Of a stretch of DNA of 64,000 nt, positions 8,519-14,916 are shown one piece after another. Location of the stretch: assembly GCA_963712065.1 (NCBI GenBank), contig CAVQGM010000001.1:744001-808000 (forward strand), given 5' to 3'. The notes below the pieces were generated by a model, which was not told where the DNA came from, made no database searches, and worked only from the letters and a program-made list of their open reading frames with translations. Each line of letters begins with the position of its first letter. The stretch's first letter is position 1. The position numbers were made by a program, and so were the translations under genes. The stretch comes from CAVQGM01 sp963712065 (lineage in GTDB: Bacteria > Actinomycetota > Acidimicrobiia > Acidimicrobiales > Acidimicrobilacustridaceae).

Positions 8519-8520
8519 GG

Positions 8521-8565
8521 GAGCCATCCGTGCCGGAGCCCTGCGTGCGGGAGCCCTTCGTGCGG
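8521..8565. repeat. three degenerate tandem ~15-bp units
   Basis: Three head-to-tail copies of a unit close to GGGAGCCCTNCGTGC fill the end of the gap between the M20 gene and the nitroreductase-family gene. They are non-coding on both strands by position and look like local slippage duplication. Confidence 0.55.
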
Positions 8566-8568
8566 CCG

Positions 8569-8922
8569 TCAGCCGCCGGTGTCGGTGAGGTCGAGGGCCA
8601 CCGGCATCGAGCGCTCGCGCCAGTCGTCGAGCGAACCCTCGTAGCGGGGCTGGTACTTGGCGAACACCAGGTCGCGCGCCCGGCGGGCCTCGTCGCCGTC
8701 GTCCGGGCCGTCGAGCACCCGTCCCACGGCGGTGTGGGTCTCGGGACCGAGGCGCACCCGGGCCCGCGGGTCGACCCGGAGGTTCTGGACCCAGTCGGCG
8801 GAGCGGGCCCCGGCGAGCAGGTACACCGTCGAGCCGTGCTCCACGTACCACATCTCGATCTCGTGGTCCCGGCCGGTTCGCCGTCCCTTGGTCGTGAGGT
8901 AGCAGTAGTCGTCGGCAGCCAC
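8569..8922 (-). CDS. nitroreductase/quinone reductase family protein (DUF385, F420-dependent type)
   Basis: A 117-residue protein with the split beta-barrel signature of deazaflavin (F420)-dependent nitroreductases: YCYLTTKGRRTGRDHEIEMWY, then YLLAGARSADWVQNLR and DPRARVRLG. The frame is open upstream to 9075, but GTG 8922 has GGGGAG 9 bases ahead and begins just before the domain. This family reduces quinones, nitro groups or other small molecules with F420H2. It is slightly shorter than typical members (about 130-150), as the N-terminal helix is nearly absent. It is divergent from an F420-type LLM oxidoreductase gene, which supports F420 use. Confidence 0.78.
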   Translation of the reverse strand: MAADDYCYLTTKGRRTGRDHEIEMWYVEHGSTVYLLAGARSADWVQNLRVDPRARVRLGPETHTAVGRVLDGPDDGDEARRARDLVFAKYQPRYEGSLDDWRERSMPVALDLTDTGG

Positions 8923-8984
8923 GCCACAGTCTCCCCGAGGGGAGCGGTGCGGGGCGAACCGCCGGACCGATCGACCCGAGCCGG

Positions 8985-8990
8985 TAGCGT
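8985..8990 (+). promoter_or_regulatory. -10 hexamer for the LLM oxidoreductase gene
   Basis: TAGCGT lies 39 bases before the ATG at 9030. The leader contains a strong ribosome binding site GGGAGGGAGGG, so this is an ordinary leadered promoter. Confidence 0.4.
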
Positions 8991-9029
8991 GCGGGCCGAT
9001 CCGGGCCCCCGCCCGGGAGGGAGGGACAC

Positions 9030-10040
9030 ATGGAGCTCGGGCTGATGTGGGGGTACTGGGGACAGCTCCCACCACCGAACGTGATCGAGGTCACCCAGGA
9101 GGCCGAGCGGCTCGGCTTCGACTCGGTGTGGACGGCCGAGGCGTGGGGTTCCGACGCCTTCACCCCGCTCGCCTGGATCGCCGGGCAGACCTCCACCATC
9201 AAGCTCGGCACGAGCGTGGTGCAGGTCGCGGCCCGCACGCCCACCGCCACCGCCATGGCCGCCATCACCGTCGACCACATCTCGAACGGTCGGCTGCTGC
9301 TCGGGCTCGGCGTGTCGGGGCCGCAGGTGGTCGAGGGCTGGTACGGGCGACCTTCGAACAAGCCGCTGGCCCGCACCCGCGAGTACGTGGAGATCATCCG
9401 GCGCGTCCTGCGACGCGAGGAGCCGCTCGACTTCCAGGGCGAGTTCTTCCAGCACCCGTACCACGGCGAGGGGTCGACCGGCCTCGGCAAGCCGCTCAAG
9501 GCCATCACCCACCCGTTGCGCGCCGACGTGCCGATCTACCTCGGCGCCGAGGGACCGAAGAACGTGGCCATGGCGGCCGAGATCGCCGATGGCTGGCTCC
9601 CGCTCTACTACTCGCCGTTCCACCAGGACGTCTACGCCGACTCGTTGGCCGGCGCAGCACCAGGGTTCGACATCGTCGCCGGCGTGCAGGTGAACGTGAA
9701 CGACGACGTCGAGGCCGCGCTCGCCCCGGTGAAGATGATGCTCGGCTTCTACATCGGCGGCATGGGGGCCAAGGGGCAGAACTACCACACCAAGCTGATG
9801 GGTCGGTTCGGCTACGAGGAGGAGGCCCTCAAGATCCAGGAGGCGTTCTTCGAGGGTCGGCGCGACGAGGCCATCGCCCTCGTGCCCGACGACTTCGCCG
9901 ACGCCATCTCGCTGTGCGGGCCACCCGAACGCATCCGCGACCGGGTGGCGGCCTGGGAGGACAGCCCGGTGTCGACGCTGCTCGTCTACTCGCCCGGCGG
10001 CCCCGATCAGCTCCGCCTGCTGGCCGAGCTGATCCTGTAG
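9030..10040 (+). CDS. LLM class F420-dependent oxidoreductase
   Basis: A 336-residue TIM-barrel enzyme of the luciferase-like monooxygenase superfamily. Visible signatures are EAERLGFDSVWTAEAWGSD near residue 25, ISNGRLLLGLGVSGPQVVEGW near 85-105 and PIYLGAEGPKNVAMAAEIAD near 168-188. The F420-dependent branch, abundant in actinobacteria, oxidises or reduces diverse substrates through hydride transfer to or from F420. The ATG is preceded by GGGAGGGAGGGACAC, an excellent ribosome binding site. It is followed by DUF72 and a P450 on the same strand with short gaps. The substrate is unknown. Confidence 0.88.
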   Translation: MELGLMWGYWGQLPPPNVIEVTQEAERLGFDSVWTAEAWGSDAFTPLAWIAGQTSTIKLGTSVVQVAARTPTATAMAAITVDHISNGRLLLGLGVSGPQVVEGWYGRPSNKPLARTREYVEIIRRVLRREEPLDFQGEFFQHPYHGEGSTGLGKPLKAITHPLRADVPIYLGAEGPKNVAMAAEIADGWLPLYYSPFHQDVYADSLAGAAPGFDIVAGVQVNVNDDVEAALAPVKMMLGFYIGGMGAKGQNYHTKLMGRFGYEEEALKIQEAFFEGRRDEAIALVPDDFADAISLCGPPERIRDRVAAWEDSPVSTLLVYSPGGPDQLRLLAELIL

Positions 10041-10042
10041 CC

Positions 10043-10082
10043 GAGTCGGTCCGGGTACGAGTCGGTCCGGGTACGAGTCGGA
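10043..10082. repeat. two and a half tandem 16-bp units
   Basis: GAGTCGGTCCGGGTAC is repeated twice and followed by GAGTCGG, filling the short gap between the LLM oxidoreductase stop and the DUF72 start. The last unit supplies TACGAG 6 bases before the GTG at 10084, at the position where leaderless -10 elements occur in this window. Confidence 0.7.
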
Positions 10083-10083
10083 C

Positions 10084-10914
10084 GTGCCCATCCGTGTCGG
10101 GACCTCGGGCTGGCAGTACCGGGACTGGCGGGGGACGGTGTACCCGCGGGGGTTGGCCCAGCACGCATGGCTCGACTGGTACGCCGCCCGGTTCGCCACC
10201 GTCGAGGTGAACGCGACCTTCTATCGCCTGCCCGAACGGTCGACGTTCGAGCGGTGGTACGACACGGTGCCCGACGACTTCGTGATGGCGGCGAAGCTGA
10301 GCCGCTACCTCACCCACCTGCGCCGGCTGCGCGACCCGGCCGAGCCGGTGGCCCGCTTCTTCGATCGCGTCGAGCCGCTGGGCCCGAAGCTGGGCCCGGT
10401 GCTCGTGCAGCTCCCACCCGACCTCCAGGTCGAGCCCGACCGCCTGCGGGCCCTGCTCGAGGAGTGGCCGGCCGGGGTCCGGATGGCGTTCGAGCCGCGC
10501 CACCCGTCGTGGTTCACGTCGGAGATCGAGGGCCTGTTGGTCGAGCACGGGGTGGCGCTGGCCCGCACCGACCGTCGCGGCCGGCGGCTCGAGCCCCCGT
10601 GGGTGACCGCCGACTGGGGCTACGTGCGGCTGCACGAGGGGACGGCGGCGCCCCGCCCCCGCTACGGCGACCGGGCGCTGCGCTCGTGGGTCGGCAGGAT
10701 CACCTCCGCCTGGCCGGACGACGCCGACGTCTTCGTCTACTTCGACAACGACCAGCGGGGTTGCGCCGTCACCGACGCGATCCGCTTCGCCGCCCTCGCC
10801 CGGCGGGCGGGCCGCGTCGTGACCCGTACGCCGGGCCGCGACGAGGTGCGCCTCGGGAACGGGACGCGGCCCGGGCGAGGCCGACCCGCCACTCCCCGTC
10901 CCCCTCGCCCCTGA
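10084..10914 (+). CDS. DUF72 family protein
   Basis: A 276-residue protein of the DUF72 (YecE) family, a TIM-barrel of unknown function. Hallmarks are the N-terminal IRVGTSGWQYRDWRGTVYP, the VEVNATFYRLP segment near residue 40, MAFEPRHPSWF near 140 and the C-terminal VFVYFDNDQRGCAV. The C-terminal ~35 residues are a basic Pro/Arg-rich tail without family similarity. The GTG start has no clear ribosome binding site. The stop codon lies inside a perfect inverted repeat at 10910-10926. The function of the family is not established. Confidence 0.88.
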   Translation: MPIRVGTSGWQYRDWRGTVYPRGLAQHAWLDWYAARFATVEVNATFYRLPERSTFERWYDTVPDDFVMAAKLSRYLTHLRRLRDPAEPVARFFDRVEPLGPKLGPVLVQLPPDLQVEPDRLRALLEEWPAGVRMAFEPRHPSWFTSEIEGLLVEHGVALARTDRRGRRLEPPWVTADWGYVRLHEGTAAPRPRYGDRALRSWVGRITSAWPDDADVFVYFDNDQRGCAVTDAIRFAALARRAGRVVTRTPGRDEVRLGNGTRPGRGRPATPRPPRP

Positions 10915-10926
10915 CGGCCCGTCAGG
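10910..10926. terminator. short perfect hairpin at the end of the DUF72 gene
   Basis: CCTGACG-GCC-CGTCAGG is a perfect 7-bp inverted repeat with a 3-base loop, spanning the DUF72 stop codon and ending 21 bases before the P450 start. It may be a weak terminator or an operator for the P450 gene; there is no T-tract. Confidence 0.4.
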
Positions 10927-10947
10927 AATCTGCCAAGCTCTCCGGCC

Positions 10948-12159
10948 ATGGCCGATCACCCGACGCACCCGGACATCGACCTCGTCAGCGGCGACTTCTA
11001 CGCCCGCGACCCCCACGACCTGTACACGTGGATGCGGGCCAACGCGCCCGTCTACTTCGACGAGCCGAACGGGGTCTGGGGCATCACCCGCTATGCCGAC
11101 GTGCGCGCCGTCGCCAAGGACCCGTCGACCTTCTCGAACGCCGGCGGCATCCGTCCCAACTCGGGCCCGCTGCCGATGATGATCGACATGGACGACCCCG
11201 ACCACTTCCGACGGCGGAAGCTGGTCAACAAGGGCTTCACCCCGCGCCAGGTGCGCGACCTCGCCCCCAAGATCCGCGAGGCGTGCGACGAGATCATCGA
11301 CGCCGTGTGCGAGAAGGGCGAGTGCGACCTCGTGCTCGACGTCGCCGCGCCGCTGCCGATGATCATGATCGGTGACGCCCTCGGCGTGGCCCCCGAGGAC
11401 CGGGCCGAGCTGTTGCGGTGGAGCGACGACATGGTCTCGTCGCAGAGCAGGGAAGCCACCGAGGAGCTGCTGACCAAGGCGGCCGACGCCTTCGGCAGGT
11501 ACCACGCCTACTGCAGCAAGGTCATCGCCGAGCGGCGGGCGTCGGCCCCGCGGGACGACCTGATGAGCGTGCTGGTGCACGCCGAGGTCGACGGCGACCG
11601 CCTCGACGACGACGAGCTGATCCAGGAGTCACTGCTCATCCTGGTCGGGGGCGACGAGACCACCCGCCACGTGATCAGCGGTGGGACCGCCGAGCTGGTG
11701 CGCCACCCCGACCAGCGCGACCGGCTGGCCGCCGACCCGGCGCTCATGGACGGCGCCGTCGAGGAGATGCTGCGCTGGGTCACGCCCATCAAGAACATGG
11801 CCCGCACCGTCACCCACGACGTCGAGCTCCGGGGCCAGCAGCTGCACGAGGGCCAGAAGCTCCTGCTGCTCTACCCGTCGGCCAACCGCGACGAGGCCGT
11901 GTTCGACGATCCGCAGCGCTTCGACATCGAGCGGTCGCCCAACGACCACGTGGCCTTCGGCTTCGGCACCCACTTCTGCATGGGGGCGAGCCTGGCCCGG
12001 CTCGAGCTGAAGGTGATGGTCGAGCGGATCCTCACCCGCCTGCCCGACCTCGAGATGACGGGCGACACGCCGATGAGGCCGGCCAACTTCATCAGCGGCT
12101 TCGAGCGCATGCCCGTGCGCTTCACCCCCACCGAGCGCGTCGGCTCCGTCCCCGCCTGA
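10948..12159 (+). CDS. cytochrome P450, CYP142-like (steroid side-chain hydroxylase type)
   Basis: A 403-residue soluble P450. Visible motifs are the I-helix oxygen-activation GGDETTRH near 234, ExxR within EEMLRW, and the haem loop FGFGTHFCMGASLARLE near 344-360 with the thiolate Cys. The segments SNAGGIRP, LPMMIDMDDPDHFRRRKLVN and GECDLVLDVAAPLPM closely follow mycobacterial CYP142, which oxidises the C26/C27 terminus of cholesterol and cholestenone. This is family resemblance from memory; the exact substrate is inferred. A second steroid-type P450 lies at 48714-49967. The gene follows DUF72 by 33 bases on the same strand. Electron-transfer partners are not adjacent. Confidence 0.9.
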   Translation: MADHPTHPDIDLVSGDFYARDPHDLYTWMRANAPVYFDEPNGVWGITRYADVRAVAKDPSTFSNAGGIRPNSGPLPMMIDMDDPDHFRRRKLVNKGFTPRQVRDLAPKIREACDEIIDAVCEKGECDLVLDVAAPLPMIMIGDALGVAPEDRAELLRWSDDMVSSQSREATEELLTKAADAFGRYHAYCSKVIAERRASAPRDDLMSVLVHAEVDGDRLDDDELIQESLLILVGGDETTRHVISGGTAELVRHPDQRDRLAADPALMDGAVEEMLRWVTPIKNMARTVTHDVELRGQQLHEGQKLLLLYPSANRDEAVFDDPQRFDIERSPNDHVAFGFGTHFCMGASLARLELKVMVERILTRLPDLEMTGDTPMRPANFISGFERMPVRFTPTERVGSVPA

Positions 12160-12192
12160 CGACGGGGCGCGGGAACGCCCCTGCTCCCTCAC

Positions 12193-12198
12193 TACGCT
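12193..12198 (+). promoter_or_regulatory. -10 hexamer of a leaderless promoter for murT
   Basis: TACGCT lies 7 bases before the GTG start at 12206; no ribosome binding site is present. Confidence 0.5.
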
Positions 12199-12205
12199 CC
12201 CGGGC

Positions 12206-13531
12206 GTGTCCACCCGTGGCGTGCCCTCCCCTTCCGGTGGCCGCGCCGCGCCCCTCCCCCTGCGGGCCCGCGCCGCCGTCGGGGCCGGCCGGGCCGTGGC
12301 CGGGCTCTCGCGGGCGACCCACCTCGGCTCGGGCAGCGTGATCGGTGGCCGCCTCTCCCTGGCCATCGAGCCCGAGCTGCTCGCCGAGCTCACCAGGGGA
12401 CGCGACGTGGCCCTGGTGAGCGCGACGAACGGCAAGACCACCACCACCCGCCTGCTGACCGCCGCCCTCGGCGCGCAGCGGCCCGTCGTGTCCAACCTGC
12501 TGGGCGCCAACATGCCGCCGGGCCACGTGGCCGCCCTCGGCGCCGCGCCGGCCGGTGCCACCGCCGTGCTCGAGGTCGACGAGCGGTGGCTCGGACGGGT
12601 GATGGAGGCCACGCGACCCTCGACGGTGCTCCTGCTCAACCTGAGCCGCGACCAGCTCGACCGCAGCCACGAGGTGCGCAAGATCGCCGAGCGGTGGCGG
12701 GAAGCGCTGGTCGCCGGGCCGCCGGCACGGGTGGTGGCCAACGCCGACGACCCGATCGTGGCCTGGGCGGCGGCCGCCGCGCCCGAGGTCGTGTGGGTCG
12801 CCACCGGCACGCGCTGGCGGGCCGACGCCAGCGGCTGCCCCCAGTGCAGCAGCCGATTGCGCTACACGAGCGTCGCCGACGGTGACACCGGCTGGACCTG
12901 CGAGGGGTGCGGGCTCACCCGCCCCCAGCCCGACTGGCGCGTCGACGGCGACGACGCGGTCGGGCCCGACGGCGTCCGACACCACCTCGCCCTCGCCCTG
13001 CCCGGCCAGGTGAACCGGGCCAACGCCACCATGGCCCTGGCCGCGGCCACCGCCATGGGTGTCGACCCGGCGACGGCCGCCCCGGCCCTGGCGTCGGTCG
13101 CCGACGTCGCGGGCCGCTACCGGGTGGCACCGTTCGCCGGCGCCCGGGTCCGGCTGCTCCTCGCCAAGAACCCCGCCGGCTGGCAGGAGGCCATGGACAT
13201 GCTCGCCCCCGCGCCGGCGCCGGTGGTGGTCGCCATCAACGCCCGGGTGGCCGACGGCCACGACCCGTCGTGGCTGTGGGACGTGCCCTTCGAGGCCCTC
13301 GCCGGGCGCTTCGTCGTGGCCACGGGCGAGCGTCGCCACGACCTGGCGGTGCGGCTGAGGTACGCCGAGGTCGACCACGTCGTCGAGGGGACCCTCGCCG
13401 CGTCGGTGCGGGCCGCCGCCGCCCGCACGACCGATCCGAGCACGGTCATCGACGTGGCCGCCAACTACACGGCCTTCCAGGACTACCTCACCGAGGTCGG
13501 CGACGCACCGGGCGCAGGCACCGATGGCTGA
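12206..13531 (+). CDS. murT: lipid II isoglutaminyl synthase, Mur ligase-like subunit MurT
   Basis: A 441-residue Mur-ligase-fold protein. The ATP loop is SATNGKTTTTRLL near 73-85. A zinc ribbon with CPQC and CEGC around residues 213-236 is a MurT-specific insertion. The C-terminal DUF1727 part has INARVADGHDPSWLWD with the catalytic Asp. With GatD it amidates the D-Glu of the lipid II stem peptide to D-isoglutamine, using glutamine-derived ammonia and ATP, in the cytoplasm before flipping. It overlaps gatD by 8 bases, which couples their translation. The GTG start with TACGCT 7 bases upstream suggests a leaderless mRNA. Confidence 0.95.
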   Translation: MSTRGVPSPSGGRAAPLPLRARAAVGAGRAVAGLSRATHLGSGSVIGGRLSLAIEPELLAELTRGRDVALVSATNGKTTTTRLLTAALGAQRPVVSNLLGANMPPGHVAALGAAPAGATAVLEVDERWLGRVMEATRPSTVLLLNLSRDQLDRSHEVRKIAERWREALVAGPPARVVANADDPIVAWAAAAAPEVVWVATGTRWRADASGCPQCSSRLRYTSVADGDTGWTCEGCGLTRPQPDWRVDGDDAVGPDGVRHHLALALPGQVNRANATMALAAATAMGVDPATAAPALASVADVAGRYRVAPFAGARVRLLLAKNPAGWQEAMDMLAPAPAPVVVAINARVADGHDPSWLWDVPFEALAGRFVVATGERRHDLAVRLRYAEVDHVVEGTLAASVRAAAARTTDPSTVIDVAANYTAFQDYLTEVGDAPGAGTDG

Positions 13532-14291
13532 CTCGGCCGTGCGTGTGGCGCTGTTGTTCCCCGACCTGCTCGGCACCTACGGCGACGGCGGGAACGCCCT
13601 CGTGCTGACCCGCCGGCTGTCCTGGCGCGGCCTCGCGGTCGAGACCTTCGAGGTCGCCGCCGGCGAGGTCGTGCCCGACTCGTGCGACCTGTACGTCCTC
13701 GGCGGCGGTGAGGACGGTCCGCAGGTCGAAGCGACGCGTGAGCTCGAAGCCCAGGGCGGGTTGCACCGCGCCGTCGACCAGGGAGCGGCGGTCCTGGCCG
13801 TGTGCGCCGGCATGCAGATCCTCGGGCACCGCTTCCCCGACATCGGCGGGACCCCTCGACCGGGGCTCGGGCTGCTCGACTGCGAGACGGTGCGGGTCGA
13901 TGCGCCACGGGCGGTCGGCGAGCTGCTGGTCACCCCCGATGCCGACTGGGGCCTTCCGCTGCTCACCGGGTTCGAGAACCACGGTGGGCGGACCCGACTG
14001 GGGCCCACCGCCCGCCGGCTCGGGGCGGTGGAGGTGGGCGAGGGCAACGGCAGCGGCGACGAGGGCGTCGTGAACGGTCGGGTGCTCGGCACCTACCTGC
14101 ACGGCCCGGTGCTGGCCCGCAACCCCGCGCTGGCCGACCTCGTGCTCGGATGGGTCGTCGGCGAACCGCTGGCCCCGCTGCCCGACGCCGACGCCGACGC
14201 CGAGGCCCTGCGCCGGGTCCGCATCCGGGCCGCCCGCGACCGGGAGCTCCAACCCCGCCGGTCGTGGAAGGACGTCATCCGCCGCGGCTGA
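13524..14291 (+). CDS. gatD: lipid II isoglutaminyl synthase, glutamine amidotransferase subunit GatD
   Basis: A 255-residue class I glutamine amidotransferase of the CobB/CobQ-like type. The nucleophile elbow is VLAVCAGMQILG near residues 90-101 with the catalytic Cys, and the catalytic His lies in GTYLHGPVLARNP near 190. The N-terminal FPDLLGTYGDGGNALVL is typical of GatD. It supplies ammonia to MurT for amidation of lipid II. The start lies inside the end of murT (8-base overlap). Two hairpin repeats follow the stop codon and may end the transcript. Confidence 0.95.
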   Translation: MADSAVRVALLFPDLLGTYGDGGNALVLTRRLSWRGLAVETFEVAAGEVVPDSCDLYVLGGGEDGPQVEATRELEAQGGLHRAVDQGAAVLAVCAGMQILGHRFPDIGGTPRPGLGLLDCETVRVDAPRAVGELLVTPDADWGLPLLTGFENHGGRTRLGPTARRLGAVEVGEGNGSGDEGVVNGRVLGTYLHGPVLARNPALADLVLGWVVGEPLAPLPDADADAEALRRVRIRAARDRELQPRRSWKDVIRRG

Positions 14292-14295
14292 CCGA

Positions 14296-14353
14296 GCGCA
14301 TCGCGTGCGTATCCACCCACCCCGCGCGTCGGCACCTACGCACACGAACGGCG
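14296..14353. repeat. 58-bp intergenic hairpin repeat, copy 1
   Basis: This and the copy at 14367-14425 share GCATCGCNTGCGTATCCACC and CGCACACGAACGGCG with a diverged centre. Within copy 1 GTGCGTA (14305-14311) and TACGCAC (14337-14343) form an inverted repeat. It begins 4 bases after the gatD stop. Confidence 0.75.
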
Positions 14354-14366
14354 TCACCGAGGCCAA

Positions 14367-14425
14367 GACGCATCGCATGCGTATCCACCCACCCCTCGTG
14401 GGGACGGATACGCACACGAACGGCG
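14367..14425. repeat. 59-bp intergenic hairpin repeat, copy 2
   Basis: The second copy lies 71 bases downstream of the first. TGCGTATCC (14378-14386) pairs perfectly with GGATACGCA (14406-14414), and an inner CCCC-TCGT-GGGG adds a second stem. The centre differs from copy 1 but pairing is retained, which suggests selection on structure: terminator, REP-like element or protein-binding site. Confidence 0.75.
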
Positions 14426-14517
14426 GGCGGGACGGCCGTCGCCGCTCCGTGGCATGCTCTGGGCAGGTGTCCGGGCGGCCCCACGGGAGACGTTGCCCTA
14501 GGGGTGTGGGAGGCGAC

Positions 14518-14916
14518 ATGTTGAGCCACGAGGAGCGATCGGCGCTCCACGAGATCGAGGCCCGGCTCCGGGACGAGTCGCCGGAGCTGCACGACCTCCT
14601 GTCGGCACCCGACGGGCTCCTGTTCCGGCCCGAGGTCGACGCCGACCTCACCGACGCCGACGAACCGGAGCCCCTCCACCGCCCCCGTCGGGCCGGCTTC
14701 CGGATCGCGGCCGCGTTCGTGGCTTCGGCGGTGCTGACCACGCTGGTCACGCTGGTGGCCGGGCCCGAGGTGGGGGCGCCGGTGGCGGTGTCCAGCCTCT
14801 GCGTGGCGGCCATGTACGGGCTCACCCGGCTGGGCGGCTGCCCGGGCGCGGCCGGCCACCTCGGGTTCGACGAGCCCGAGTGGCGCGACGGGCCGGGCAC
14901 GTCGGCCGGCGACTAG
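14518..14916 (+). CDS. DUF3040-like small membrane protein
   Basis: A 132-residue protein whose N-terminus, LSHEERSALHEIEARLRDESPEL, matches the DUF3040 pattern of actinobacterial small membrane proteins. Two closely spaced hydrophobic segments follow (IAAAFVASAVLTTLVTLVA and PVAVSSLCVAAMYGL), with an acidic C-terminus. The ATG has GGGAGG 5 bases ahead; the frame is open further upstream but through the repeat region. Its TAG stop shares the palindrome CTAG with the stop of the convergent molybdopterin gene, so the two genes end on top of each other. The function of DUF3040 is unknown. Confidence 0.75.
   Translation: MLSHEERSALHEIEARLRDESPELHDLLSAPDGLLFRPEVDADLTDADEPEPLHRPRRAGFRIAAAFVASAVLTTLVTLVAGPEVGAPVAVSSLCVAAMYGLTRLGGCPGAAGHLGFDEPEWRDGPGTSAGD

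Noticed and set aside
10910..10926. KstR-type steroid operator before the CYP142-like gene
   Set aside because: The palindrome CCTGACG/CGTCAGG does not resemble the mycobacterial KstR consensus and spans a stop codon; a hairpin is the simpler reading.
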